From Sphingobacterium hotanense (GTDB taxonomy: Bacteria > Bacteroidota > Bacteroidia > Sphingobacteriales > Sphingobacteriaceae): DNA of 64,000 nucleotides. Where the stretch lies: NCBI RefSeq assembly GCF_008274825.1, contig NZ_CP030848.1:3967618-4031617 (forward strand). The letters run 5' to 3'. Under the pieces are notes generated by a model. That model ran no database searches and was not told the DNA's origin. It saw nothing but the letters and a program-made list of their open reading frames with translations. Shown here piece after piece: positions 19,261 through 28,025 of the stretch. Positions within the stretch are counted from its first letter, which is position 1; every line of letters begins with the position of its first letter. Made by a program: the position numbers and the translations under genes.

Positions 19261-19638
19261 ATGGAAAAAAATAGAAACGGACTAGTGGCATTTGCCCTAT
19301 TAGGATTAGCAGTTGGTACTGCAGCTTACTATTTACTAGGAACAGAAGACGGCAAAAAACAATTAGATCGTGCAAACGACGGAATTAAGAGTTTAACGAA
19401 ATCGATCAAAGATCTGTCGAAGAAAGAAGCTAAGCGTGCTCAGAAGTTTGCGAAATCAGCAAAAGAAGATTTAGAAGGGTTGAAAGAACGTGCTAAAGAC
19501 GCAGGAAAGAGCGCATTAGACAAAGCATCGTCGAAGGCTAATGAGTGGGCGAGCAAAGCATCAGATGCGGCGCACGGATTAGCGAATAAAGCGGAAGATG
19601 TTGCTGATAAGGCAAAATCAGATATTAGAAACGCTTAA
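19261..19638 (+). CDS. YtxH-like small envelope protein
   Basis: A 125-residue protein with one N-terminal membrane segment (GLVAFALLGLAVGTAAYYLLG) followed by a long, lysine- and alanine-rich helix of about 95 residues with repeated K-[SD]-A-x-D patterns. This is the layout of YtxH-domain proteins, which are often stress-related; their biochemical role is not known. It is monocistronic, between the ABC exporter and the ccm cluster, and has no obvious tie to either. Confidence 0.8.
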   Translation: MEKNRNGLVAFALLGLAVGTAAYYLLGTEDGKKQLDRANDGIKSLTKSIKDLSKKEAKRAQKFAKSAKEDLEGLKERAKDAGKSALDKASSKANEWASKASDAAHGLANKAEDVADKAKSDIRNA

Positions 19639-19656
19639 TTAAATCGGCGCACAGTC

Positions 19657-19685
19657 TTGCCTCAACAGATTGATTTGTATCTTTG
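19657..19685 (+). promoter_or_regulatory. ccmB promoter, -33 TTG and -7 TATCTTTG
   Basis: TTG at 19657-19659, an 18-base spacer, and TATCTTTG at 19678-19685. The ccmB ATG starts at 19692, only six bases later, where transcription itself would be expected to begin. The mRNA may be leaderless or nearly so. Confidence 0.7.
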
Positions 19686-19691
19686 TACACA

Positions 19692-20351
19692 ATGAATCTG
19701 TTTACACAAGTCAAGACCTTAATATATAAAGATGTCTTATTAGAATGGCGTTCAAAATACGCAATCAATAGCATCTTACTTTATGTAGTATCCACGGTTT
19801 TTGTATGTTATCAATCATTCAAATCCGTGGATTCTCCTATTTGGAACACCTTGTTCTGGATTATTCTCCTTTTTGCGGCCATCAATGCCATGAGCCGCAG
19901 TTTTCTTCAGGAAACTGGCCCTCGACAATTATACTATTATAGCATCGTCAGCCCGAAGGCTATCATACTTGCGAAGATCATCTACAATACCCTCGTGATG
20001 GTCTTACTATCCAGCATTGCTTTTATCGTTTACAATCTTATTTTTTCGAATGAGGTTGGACATTGGGGCATTTATATGTTGAGCATCTTCTTAGGTAGCA
20101 TCAGTTTTGCTACAGTTTTCACGATGGTTGCCGGTATCAGCGCAAAAGCGGGCAATAACAGTACGATTATGGCGATCTTGAGTTTCCCGGTGATTATCCC
20201 CTTATTGATCGTCTTGATCAACCTTTCCCAACAGGGTGTTATCGGGGGAACGTTCGACGCCAGCTGGAAGGATATAGGGGTTCTGCTAGCAATTAATATA
20301 GTGACTATTGCCGTTTCTTTGCTGTTATTTCCTTACCTTTGGCGAGATTGA
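19692..20351 (+). CDS. ccmB: Heme exporter protein CcmB
   Basis: Inner-membrane subunit of the CcmABCD complex, which handles heme for cytochrome c maturation. From the ATG at 19692 it has 219 residues with about six membrane helices, and the N-terminal VKTLIYKDVLLEWRSKY is typical of CcmB. An in-frame TTG at 19683 is part of the promoter and I reject it as start. ccmC follows after 13 bases. The ATPase partner ccmA is not in the window. Confidence 0.92.
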   Translation: MNLFTQVKTLIYKDVLLEWRSKYAINSILLYVVSTVFVCYQSFKSVDSPIWNTLFWIILLFAAINAMSRSFLQETGPRQLYYYSIVSPKAIILAKIIYNTLVMVLLSSIAFIVYNLIFSNEVGHWGIYMLSIFLGSISFATVFTMVAGISAKAGNNSTIMAILSFPVIIPLLIVLINLSQQGVIGGTFDASWKDIGVLLAINIVTIAVSLLLFPYLWRD

Positions 20352-20364
20352 TTTTTATATAGCT

Positions 20365-21027
20365 ATGAGACAAAGTTGGTGGAAAATCCTGGCCGTTTTT
20401 ATGATAGCAGCCGCTATTGTTGGCGGACTCTTGGGTCCTGTCCCTGTTCTCCCTATCCTTAATGAGACTATCCGAAATGTCTATTTCCACGTACCGATGT
20501 GGTTTACGATGATTTCCTTGTATCTGATATCCGTAATCTATAGTATTAAATATTTGAACAGTGGGAAGCGTGAATACGATTTCCTTGCTGTCGAAGCGGT
20601 AAATACGGGGATTTTGTTTTGCACTTGCGGTTTATTAACGGGTATGTTATGGGCGAATATTACTTGGGGGGCGCCTTGGCCGAATGATCCGAAACTGAAC
20701 GGTTCTGCTATTGCTACATTGATGTACCTTGCCTATTTGGTATTGCGCAATGCCTTAGAAGAAGAACAAAAACGTGCTAAGATTTCTGCGATTTACAACA
20801 TTTTTGCATTTCCAATTATGTTTGTATTGATTTATATTTTACCGAAGCTTACCGACTCCTTACACCCTGGAAGTGGCGGTAATTCCACCTTTGGCGATTT
20901 AGATATGGATAGCTATATGCGTCCGGTGTTCTATACCGCTGTTATTGGTTGGATTCTGATAGGTGTATGGATTACCACCCTACGCTACAGAGTACGCATT
21001 ATTGAAGACAAAAAGAATTCGTTTTAA
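20365..21027 (+). CDS. ccmC: Heme export protein CcmC
   Basis: Inner-membrane protein that presents heme to the chaperone CcmE. The 220-residue product from the ATG at 20365 has six membrane helices, the periplasmic histidine in NVYFHVPMW, and the tryptophan-rich heme-binding stretch ITWGAPWPNDPKL, the WWD-type signature. A longer in-frame start at 20308 lies inside ccmB and I reject it. Second gene of the ccm cluster; ccmD-like follows after three bases. Confidence 0.94.
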   Translation: MRQSWWKILAVFMIAAAIVGGLLGPVPVLPILNETIRNVYFHVPMWFTMISLYLISVIYSIKYLNSGKREYDFLAVEAVNTGILFCTCGLLTGMLWANITWGAPWPNDPKLNGSAIATLMYLAYLVLRNALEEEQKRAKISAIYNIFAFPIMFVLIYILPKLTDSLHPGSGGNSTFGDLDMDSYMRPVFYTAVIGWILIGVWITTLRYRVRIIEDKKNSF

Positions 21028-21030
21028 TAC

Positions 21031-21237
21031 ATGAAAAAGTTTATCCTATTTGTGATGGCCCTTTTTGCGGGTATTTCTTCCATTTTTGCTCAAAATAAAG
21101 TAGAGATGGCCGACACGCTTCGCTCGGAAGGAAAAATCTATGTGGTTGTATTGGTGATGTTAGTGATTTTCGCAGCTGTTGCTGTCTACCTATTTATATT
21201 AGACCGTAAGGTCAGCAAGTTAGAAAAAGATAAGTAG
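21031..21237 (+). CDS. ccmD: CcmD-like small membrane protein
   Basis: A 68-residue protein with a signal peptide (MKKFILFVMALFAGISSIFAQ), a short periplasmic stretch and one membrane helix (IYVVVLVMLVIFAAVAVYLF), ending in the basic tail DRKVSKLEKDK. This is the form CcmD takes in Bacteroidota: longer at the N-terminus than the proteobacterial one. CcmD helps release holo-CcmE from CcmC. Position three bases after ccmC supports the call. Confidence 0.8.
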   Translation: MKKFILFVMALFAGISSIFAQNKVEMADTLRSEGKIYVVVLVMLVIFAAVAVYLFILDRKVSKLEKDK

Positions 21238-21248
21238 GCACACTGTCA

Positions 21249-22232
21249 ATGCTGATCAACCAACATAGGACGCTATCGGGTCTAAATATATTTTTAGTAT
21301 CCCTCGTTGGTACTGTGCTATGTTTAGGGGTTTATCTGCATTTGCCCGATCGCTTGACGCCGGTTTTATTTGAGCCAGCAATTGCCAATTTGATCGGCGT
21401 GGAAGTCGGACAGAATCTATCGCCGCAAATCAATGTGATTATCACCTTGATTCTGACCATATTGCAGGCGTTTAATCTCAATAGAGTGGTCAACCACTTT
21501 AATTTGTTGGGTAAGCCAAACTTCTTGACCGCCTTGATGTTCATGACCTTGGTGAGTCTCTTCATCCCTTTTTTGGTACTTTCACCAACCTTAATCTGTA
21601 ACTTCATTACGATCTGGATGTTGTATAAGCTTTTCAACATCTATAAGCAAGGCGATGTTAAGGGTATCATGTTTGACCTCGGTCTGCTCGTTGCCCTCGG
21701 TAGTATCATTTATTTTCCGTTCATCGTGATGCTCCTTCTGATTTGGATCAGTTTGGTTATTTTCCGCCCTTTTTCCTGGCGCGAGTGGATTACTCCGCTA
21801 ATGGGCGTCATCTTGGTATATTTTCTTCTAGCGGTCGCATATTATTGGTTGGAGCGCATGGATGAGTTCTTTCAGATCTTTATTCCCTTCACCTATCCAT
21901 TTCCGACACGCTTAGGGATGGATGTTTATGATTATTTCGTACTCATCCCCATCGTTTTATCATTAATTGGCTTCTTGTTTATTCTGAAGGACAACTTTTT
22001 CAAAAGTGTTGTTCAGGTACGTAAAAGTTTCCAATTGTTGTTTTTCATGATCCTTTTAATATTTGGGTCGTTTTATTTAAACCAGGAACGCTCAGTGAAT
22101 CATTTTTTGCTTTGTGTTCCACCATTATCCATCTATCTAGCATACTTTTTTACACATGCGAAGACGAGATGGTTCTATGAATCACTGTATGCTGTAATCT
22201 TATTAACGATTCTTTATTTTCAGTTTTTCTAA
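21249..22232 (+). CDS. Polytopic membrane protein, DUF6427-like
   Basis: A 327-residue protein with about nine hydrophobic helices and little else; typical features are the repeated aromatic-rich helix ends (FRPFSWREWITPLMGVIL). It resembles the uncharacterised DUF6427 family of Bacteroidota; I name it from overall pattern, not from a motif. It lies 11 bases after the ccmD-like gene, so is probably co-transcribed with it. No enzymatic motif is visible. Confidence 0.65.
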   Translation: MLINQHRTLSGLNIFLVSLVGTVLCLGVYLHLPDRLTPVLFEPAIANLIGVEVGQNLSPQINVIITLILTILQAFNLNRVVNHFNLLGKPNFLTALMFMTLVSLFIPFLVLSPTLICNFITIWMLYKLFNIYKQGDVKGIMFDLGLLVALGSIIYFPFIVMLLLIWISLVIFRPFSWREWITPLMGVILVYFLLAVAYYWLERMDEFFQIFIPFTYPFPTRLGMDVYDYFVLIPIVLSLIGFLFILKDNFFKSVVQVRKSFQLLFFMILLIFGSFYLNQERSVNHFLLCVPPLSIYLAYFFTHAKTRWFYESLYAVILLTILYFQFF

Positions 22233-22242
22233 GACACTGACA

Positions 22243-22273
22243 TTTAGTTGTTTAACCTTTTTTAACAACTAAA
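22243..22273. repeat. Hairpin between the ccm cluster and the barrel gene
   Basis: TTTAGTTGTT and AACAACTAAA arms around an 11-base loop rich in T. It begins 11 bases after the 22232 stop and ends just before the -33 element at 22275. There is no T-tract after it, so it is a weak terminator at best; an operator is the alternative. Confidence 0.55.
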
Positions 22274-22274
22274 A

Positions 22275-22306
22275 TTGACGTCATATTTAAAAAATAGATA
22301 GTTTTG
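22275..22306 (+). promoter_or_regulatory. Promoter of the 22398 barrel-lptC genes
   Basis: TTG at 22275-22277, spacer of 21 bases, and TAGTTTTG at 22299-22306, fitting the Bacteroidota consensus. It leaves a leader of about 85 bases. Confidence 0.7.
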
Positions 22307-22397
22307 TAGCGAAAATTCAAGAGAATACAGCCATTACAGAAGAATTAACCTCATCGTTTTGGTCCATTAAAAGATCGGAAATGTGTTCTTCAAATCG

Positions 22398-23744
22398 ATG
22401 AATCAAATAAATATGTTGAAACATTTTAAGCCACTTTTTTCATATTCGCGACTACTAAGCATATTGGGCGTAAGTTCACTCCTGTTGTGTAGTTTGCAAA
22501 GTTCAGCACAGTCATCCACGTCCCATTCACCATATTCACAATTTGGTCTTGGTCAGATGCGTGAGGACCTATTACCACAAACGCGCGCTATGGGTGGTCT
22601 TTCTACCGGTGTACGTTACGTTGGAGGTCTTCCAAGCTTAAACATTGCCAATCCAGCGAGTTATTCAGCATTCACACGTACCATCTTGGACGCTGGCCTT
22701 TATGGAAATATGACGCAATTAGAAAAAAACGGCGCCAAAGATAATACGGCTGACTTTGCATTTAGCCACATTACAATCGGTATCCCTCTGGCAAAAGTTG
22801 GCGGTATATCCTTCGGTTTAATGCCATTCTCAGATGTTGGCTATAATTCATCGGCCATTCGTCAGTTCGAGAATGTAAATTATAAATCGAGTCTTGTCGG
22901 TGAGGGCGGTGTAAACAAAGCTTATTTTGGTTATGGTGTTTCTCCTATCAAAGGCTTAAGTATTGGTGCGAATGTAGGTTTCCTTTTTGGAAATTTATAC
23001 GATAAGGCAATGATTGAGTTCCCATATGGGGCAGACTATTATAATACCGTGCAAACGGATACGCGTCGTATCCGCGGGGCTTCGATCGACTATGGTGCTC
23101 AATATTTCAAAGCTTTAGGCAATAAGATGAATTTCACAATTGGTTATTCGGGTTCATTGAATAATCAGATCAACAATAGAACGACTCGCATGGTAACTTT
23201 GACACAGACAGATCAAAGCTCTGACTATGGCGATCAAGTTGCTATTGATACATCGGCAATCAATGTGATTACCGATAGAAAGATCAACTTACCGATGAAA
23301 CATAACGTTGGTTTCACGCTATCCAAAGGGGTGAATTGGATGGTTGGTGCCGATTTTAAATATGCCGACTGGTCTGATTTCCAAACCCGCGAAGGTGAGC
23401 AAAAATTAGGAAAGAACATTGGAGTTGCTGTTGGTGGTCAGTTCAAACCTGATGCGACGTCTTTAAAATACTGGAATGTCATCGATTACCGTTTAGGATT
23501 CCGTTATAACAAGAGTCATATCTCGATCGACAATAATCGTTTAACAGATATGGCAGTTACTGTTGGACTTGGTTTACCATTATCTGAAACTAACTTTGGG
23601 CGTACTTTCTCAAGTGTGAATATTTCTGCCGAGTTTGGTCAGCATGGTACCCTGCAACATAACCTTATTCGCGAACGATATATCAATATTAACTTAGGAT
23701 TCACGATCAACGATGCTTGGTTCCTAAGAAGAAGTTACGATTAA
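22398..23744 (+). CDS. Outer-membrane beta-barrel protein upstream of lptC (FadL/PorV-like look)
   Basis: About 449 residues. The signal peptide (LLSILGVSSLLLCSLQSSAQ) is followed by SPYSQFGLGQ, an N-terminal plug-like region with AMGGLSTG and NIANPASYSAF, then many amphipathic strands to the end. The AMGG...NPAS pattern recalls the FadL/PorV class of transporters, but I cannot assign a substrate. ATG codons at 22398 and 22413 both precede the signal peptide; the GTG at 22383 is less likely. The lptC gene starts five bases after its stop, suggesting a shared transcript and a role in envelope biogenesis. Confidence 0.75.
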   Translation: MNQINMLKHFKPLFSYSRLLSILGVSSLLLCSLQSSAQSSTSHSPYSQFGLGQMREDLLPQTRAMGGLSTGVRYVGGLPSLNIANPASYSAFTRTILDAGLYGNMTQLEKNGAKDNTADFAFSHITIGIPLAKVGGISFGLMPFSDVGYNSSAIRQFENVNYKSSLVGEGGVNKAYFGYGVSPIKGLSIGANVGFLFGNLYDKAMIEFPYGADYYNTVQTDTRRIRGASIDYGAQYFKALGNKMNFTIGYSGSLNNQINNRTTRMVTLTQTDQSSDYGDQVAIDTSAINVITDRKINLPMKHNVGFTLSKGVNWMVGADFKYADWSDFQTREGEQKLGKNIGVAVGGQFKPDATSLKYWNVIDYRLGFRYNKSHISIDNNRLTDMAVTVGLGLPLSETNFGRTFSSVNISAEFGQHGTLQHNLIRERYININLGFTINDAWFLRRSYD

Positions 23745-23748
23745 CATT

Positions 23749-24366
23749 ATGCATACATCTTGCATTAACATAAAGAAATTACGGATTTTGCCCCTAACAA
23801 TTGTATTGCTAGGGGCAATCTTGTCATTTGCGTGCGAAAATGACATGAAAGATATCGACCGCATGGCCAACATGAAGAAAGAGGAAGCCGTGGATATCTC
23901 TAAGCATGTAACGGTTATCTATAGCGACTCTGCGCGTGTGAAGGCCGAGCTTACGGCACCAGAGATGCGTGTTTATCATGATACTACCGGGCGGAACCAA
24001 GGGGATTATGAATTCAAAAAAGGGGTTAAGATTATTTTCTTTGACGAGTTTGCGAAAGAAAATCAACGCATCACCTCAAACTATGCGAAGCAATATGCGG
24101 AAAGCGGTTTGATTGAATTTCGCAACAACGTGGTTTTAACAATGGAAAATGGCTCTATAGTTAAGACTGAGGAGCTTTACTATGATGAGAAGAACGCGAA
24201 ATACTACAATACGCTTCCGATCAGCATCGAATTCACGGATGGCCGTGGTCATATGCGGGGCACCTCATTTACTTCGGATGCGAATTTCAACAACGTAGAG
24301 TTTCAGGGCTCGACCGGTCTTTATTACATGAACTCGAACCAACAGTTTCCAGGGTTTGGGAACTAG
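23749..24366 (+). CDS. lptC: LPS export protein LptC (lipoprotein form)
   Basis: Part of the Lpt bridge that carries lipopolysaccharide from the inner membrane to LptA. The 205-residue product has a lipobox-like LSFAC (Cys29), so it is probably a lipoprotein, unlike the single-helix E. coli protein. The core has the beta-jellyroll pattern of the family: VTVIYSDSARVKAELTAPEM, then ITSNYAKQYAESGLIEFRNN and GRGHMRGTSFTSDANF. It is encoded between a barrel gene and ppiD, all envelope-assembly functions. Confidence 0.88.
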   Translation: MHTSCINIKKLRILPLTIVLLGAILSFACENDMKDIDRMANMKKEEAVDISKHVTVIYSDSARVKAELTAPEMRVYHDTTGRNQGDYEFKKGVKIIFFDEFAKENQRITSNYAKQYAESGLIEFRNNVVLTMENGSIVKTEELYYDEKNAKYYNTLPISIEFTDGRGHMRGTSFTSDANFNNVEFQGSTGLYYMNSNQQFPGFGN

Positions 24367-24423
24367 CAGGTTTTGAAGCAATTGGGTACAGAAAAATTAG
24401 AACGAGCGGTTTAATAAATTATT

Positions 24424-24446
24424 ACAATTTTTTTCATAAAAATTGT
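24424..24446. repeat. Perfect inverted repeat upstream of ppiD
   Basis: ACAATTTTT and AAAAATTGT, nine bases each, around TTCAT. Directly after it lies TATCTTGC (24446-24453), a one-base-shortened version of the -7 box. It could be an operator overlapping the ppiD promoter, or a weak hairpin closing lptC. Confidence 0.5.
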
Positions 24447-24518
24447 ATCTTGCGCCTTGTTTTAGAAAAACAGGATTAATCAAAAAATTAAGCATTTAAT
24501 AAAATTTAGAATACAGTT

Positions 24519-26621
24519 ATGGGATTAATGAGCTATTTGCGAAACCGAGCGGGCTTAGTCATTTTCGTGATCGGTTTAGCAATCGTTGCGTTCTTACTAG
24601 GGGATATCATCAACATGGGTACTCCATTTTGGCGTAGCAGTCAATCTGAAGTTGGTAGTGTTAATGGTGAAGGTGTTGATTATAATGCGTTTAACCTACA
24701 GGTTGACCAAGCTAATGCGATGTATCAACAACAAATGGGCGGAAGCGTAACTCCGCAAATGCGTGGGTTTGCTGTTCAACAAGTATGGAATCAATTTATT
24801 TCACAGGAGTTGTTGAAACAAGAGATTGAAAAAATTGGTATTGAAGTCGGCAAGGCGGAATTAAATAGCTTAATTTTTGGAAACAACCCATCTCAACAAA
24901 TTTTGCAACAATTTGCAAATCCAGAGACTGGAAAAGTTGATGTTGCTTATATCAACTCGGTAATCGAGCAAGCGAAGACCAACCCTGAGGTTAGCCAACA
25001 ATGGAATGCATTGCTTGAGTCGATCAAAAACGAGCGTTTGAATGAGAAATATTCGAACCTTGTAAACAACAGTATCTACACGACTTCTTTAGAAGCGGAA
25101 TACGACTACAACTCTCGTAATAAATTAGCAAACTTTAAATATGTGATGTTAGATTACGCTTCAGTAAACGATGCGGAGATCAAATTGACAGATGCAGATT
25201 ATAAAGAATATTACGACAAAAATAAAAATGCGTTCAAGAACGCGGAAGAGACAAGATCGATTGAGTATGTATTGTTCAATGCTAGCCCAAATGCAGCGGA
25301 TTCAGCAACTGTATTAGCAAATGTTCAGAAACTAAAAACTGAATTACAAGCATCGACAAGCGATTCATCATTTGTTTCTTTAAATTCTGACAACAAATAC
25401 CCGGTAAAATATTATAGCAAAGGCCAGGTGAGCCCAGCATTAGATTCCACCGTATTCAATGCTGCTGCCGGTACTACGGTTGGCCCATTCTTGAGTCAGG
25501 GAGTTTACGAAATTGCGAAGGTAATTGACACAAAATTCAGTCCTGATTCAGTTACTGCGAGCCATATCCTGTTGAACCCAGCTACTGAAGGTGGTGTTGA
25601 CAAGGCATTAAAGAAAGCGGACTCGATCAAAAATTTAATTGTAAATGGTGGCAATATGGCTGCATTAGCGGTTGAATTCAGTGTTGATCCGGGAAGCAAA
25701 AACAATGGTGGTGAGCTAGGCACATTCACTCGTGGACGTATGATTCCTGAATTTGAGGAAGCTGCGTTCAGTGGTAAAGCCGGCGATGTCGTTGTTGTGA
25801 ATTCAAACTATGGAGTTCACGTATTAAAAATTGAGAAACAAGTAGGGAATTCTAAGATTGCTAAGTTAGCGATTGTTGATAAAGCTATTGTTGCAGGTAA
25901 AGAGACAACGGATGCTGCTTATGCAAAAGCGAATACGTTCTTTACTGCAGTGAATAAAGATAACTTTGCCGACATCGCGAAGCAACAGAATGTAGCTCCA
26001 CAAACTAATGAGCGCACTTTAGCGATGGACAATATGTTAGGTGCTGTTGAGGTTCCACGTGAATTAGTACGTTGGGCATACGAAGCGAAAGTTGGTGATG
26101 TATCAGATAAAATCTATGAGACGGAAACTGACTTTATCGTAGCTCGCGTTACTGGGGTGCAGTCCAAAGGGCAACAATCATTAGAATCTGTTAAGACTTT
26201 GATTGAGCCAGTTGTAAAAAACTTAGTTAAAGCTAGAATGCTGAAAGAAAAAGTGAACAATGCATTAAATGGAGCTAGCTCTATTGATCAGGTTGCACAG
26301 AAATTAGGCAAGAATGCATTAACTGTAGAAAATATCGTATTAGCGAATCCGGTTATTCCTGGCGTAGCAGTAGAAAACGCTGTGGTAGGTACAGTTTTCG
26401 GATTGCAACCTAACAAGCCATCGAAAGCTATCGAAGGTAAACAAGGAGTTTATGCTGTTCAGGTGAATGGCTTCGTAAATCCAAAAGCTATTGCAGCGGA
26501 AGAATTAGCGGCTCAACAAAAGCAAATTACAGCGGCGAAAGCGCAACGTTCATGGAGCGTAATTTTCAAAGCTTTACAAGACAATGCTAAGATTGTTGAC
26601 AATCGTATTAAATTCTATTAA
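24519..26621 (+). CDS. ppiD: Membrane-anchored periplasmic peptidyl-prolyl isomerase, PpiD/SurA-like
   Basis: Chaperone/foldase at the periplasmic face of the Sec translocon. The 700-residue protein starts with one membrane helix (GLVIFVIGLAIVAFLLGDI, about 12-30), followed by a SurA-N-like helical domain, a parvulin domain (about 345-440: SHILLNP, then NGGELGTFTRGRMIPEFEEAAF) and a long C-terminal part. The order helix, SurA_N, parvulin is that of PpiD. It follows lptC by 152 bases and ends in a strong terminator. Confidence 0.9.
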   Translation: MGLMSYLRNRAGLVIFVIGLAIVAFLLGDIINMGTPFWRSSQSEVGSVNGEGVDYNAFNLQVDQANAMYQQQMGGSVTPQMRGFAVQQVWNQFISQELLKQEIEKIGIEVGKAELNSLIFGNNPSQQILQQFANPETGKVDVAYINSVIEQAKTNPEVSQQWNALLESIKNERLNEKYSNLVNNSIYTTSLEAEYDYNSRNKLANFKYVMLDYASVNDAEIKLTDADYKEYYDKNKNAFKNAEETRSIEYVLFNASPNAADSATVLANVQKLKTELQASTSDSSFVSLNSDNKYPVKYYSKGQVSPALDSTVFNAAAGTTVGPFLSQGVYEIAKVIDTKFSPDSVTASHILLNPATEGGVDKALKKADSIKNLIVNGGNMAALAVEFSVDPGSKNNGGELGTFTRGRMIPEFEEAAFSGKAGDVVVVNSNYGVHVLKIEKQVGNSKIAKLAIVDKAIVAGKETTDAAYAKANTFFTAVNKDNFADIAKQQNVAPQTNERTLAMDNMLGAVEVPRELVRWAYEAKVGDVSDKIYETETDFIVARVTGVQSKGQQSLESVKTLIEPVVKNLVKARMLKEKVNNALNGASSIDQVAQKLGKNALTVENIVLANPVIPGVAVENAVVGTVFGLQPNKPSKAIEGKQGVYAVQVNGFVNPKAIAAEELAAQQKQITAAKAQRSWSVIFKALQDNAKIVDNRIKFY

Positions 26622-26641
26622 CATAGAATAGTTAAATTTGT

Positions 26642-26680
26642 AGCTGGATAGCAATATGTTATCCAGCTTTTTTTATTTTT
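26642..26680 (+). terminator. Intrinsic terminator of ppiD
   Basis: AGCTGGATA and TATCCAGCT, a perfect nine-base stem, followed by TTTTTTTATTTTT. The T-tract ends six bases before the ATG of the next gene, so that gene must be expressed by readthrough or from a promoter inside this region. Confidence 0.9.
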
Positions 26681-26685
26681 AAGAA

Positions 26686-27201
26686 ATGGATATTCAAGAG
26701 AACATTGTCAATAAGGTAGCACAGAGTGGTTTGATTACAGTTGATTTGGCGAATTACGCGCCAAAGGAGCCTATTGTTATCTATGACATCAAGGATAACC
26801 TTTTCCATGGATTGATTTTGAAGGAGAAGGATTTTAGAGAATTTATCAAAGGACATGACTGGTCGCAATATGCTGGACAACATGTGGGCATTATCTGCTC
26901 CACCGATGCAATTGTGCCGACTTGGGCATATATGTTACTGACCACGAAGATGATGGAGCATGCGGTTTCTGTACATTTTGGAGATGAGGAGACGGTTCGC
27001 GGGGCTTTGTTTGAGAAGTCTTTGTCGGGTATTGATTTCGAGCAATATCAGGATCAACGTATTGTCGTTAAAGGATGTGGCGATATTGCAATTCCGGAGA
27101 GTGCCTTTGTGACCTTCACTGCTGCGTTAAGCACGCGCGCGAAGAGCATTATGTACGGTGAGCCTTGCTCGACTGTGCCGGTGTTCAAGCGGAAATCTTA
27201 A
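26686..27201 (+). CDS. DUF2480 family protein
   Basis: A 171-residue cytoplasmic protein of a family conserved across Bacteroidota and without a known function. Distinctive parts are the N-terminal MDIQENIVNKVAQSGLITVD, FIKGHDWSQY, and VKGCGDIAIPESAFV with a lone cysteine. No signal peptide or membrane segment. The gene starts only six bases after the ppiD terminator, and a DUF3108 gene follows 30 bases on. Confidence 0.85.
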   Translation: MDIQENIVNKVAQSGLITVDLANYAPKEPIVIYDIKDNLFHGLILKEKDFREFIKGHDWSQYAGQHVGIICSTDAIVPTWAYMLLTTKMMEHAVSVHFGDEETVRGALFEKSLSGIDFEQYQDQRIVVKGCGDIAIPESAFVTFTAALSTRAKSIMYGEPCSTVPVFKRKS

Positions 27202-27231
27202 ACTATTGATATTTTACGTCGTCATATTTGT

Positions 27232-28023
27232 ATGAAAAGAATTTTTACGCTACTAGCCCTGTTTATTAGTTTAGGAACTGCGACCATTGCACAAACGTTG
27301 CCTCATTTAACAAGCCCTACTTTTCAAGCTGGCGAGGTACTGAAATATAAATTAAAATACGGCATTATGTCTGCAGCGACAGGTACACTGTCGGTACAGA
27401 AATCAAAGCATAGTTTTGGTATGGAAGATCCTATACACTTACACGCTTTCGGCCAGACCTCTGGTGCTTTCTCGGCGTTTTATACCGTGAAGAATCAATA
27501 TGATTCTTATATCAATAAAGATAACTACTTACCCATTCTCTACACAGAGAATATTCGGGAGAACAATTATCGTCGGGTAGAGTATGCTACTTTCGATCAT
27601 AAGACCCGGAAGGTCAGCGGGAAGAAGGGGACTTTTAGCAGCCCTACTTCGCAGACGTTTGACTTAGTTTCTGCTTATTATTTCTCGCGCAATCTTGATT
27701 TTTCGAGTTTAAGCAAGGGTGATAAGTTTAAGATTACTTATTTCTTGAACGATGAAGTTGCGCAGTTGGGTGTTGAATATGTAGGGATCGAGAAGGTAAA
27801 ATCTGTGCTTGGCGAATTGGAATGTATCAAGCTAAGTCCGGAAATAAGTCCGGGAAGAATTTTTAAAAAGAATAGTCGTTTGTATCTTTGGGTCACCAAC
27901 GATGGCAACCGGATTCCTGTTAAAGCACAGGTCGATATCCTTATTGGCTCTGTGACGATGGAATTGGTTAGCGCTGATGGCTTAAAATATCCGTTGGGAA
28001 AACGAGTAAGTTATTCAAAGTAG
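27232..28023 (+). CDS. DUF3108 family periplasmic protein
   Basis: A 263-residue exported protein: signal peptide ending near TIAQ, then a beta-rich body. Family marks are FQAGEVLKYKLKYGIMSAATGTLSV near the N-terminus (only the start is quoted as diagnostic: GEVLKYKLKYG) and the C-terminal LYLWVTNDGNRIPVKAQ. Function is not established. The gene after it begins two bases after its stop, which suggests an operon with the DUF3109 gene. Confidence 0.85.
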   Translation: MKRIFTLLALFISLGTATIAQTLPHLTSPTFQAGEVLKYKLKYGIMSAATGTLSVQKSKHSFGMEDPIHLHAFGQTSGAFSAFYTVKNQYDSYINKDNYLPILYTENIRENNYRRVEYATFDHKTRKVSGKKGTFSSPTSQTFDLVSAYYFSRNLDFSSLSKGDKFKITYFLNDEVAQLGVEYVGIEKVKSVLGELECIKLSPEISPGRIFKKNSRLYLWVTNDGNRIPVKAQVDILIGSVTMELVSADGLKYPLGKRVSYSK

Positions 28024-28025
28024 AA

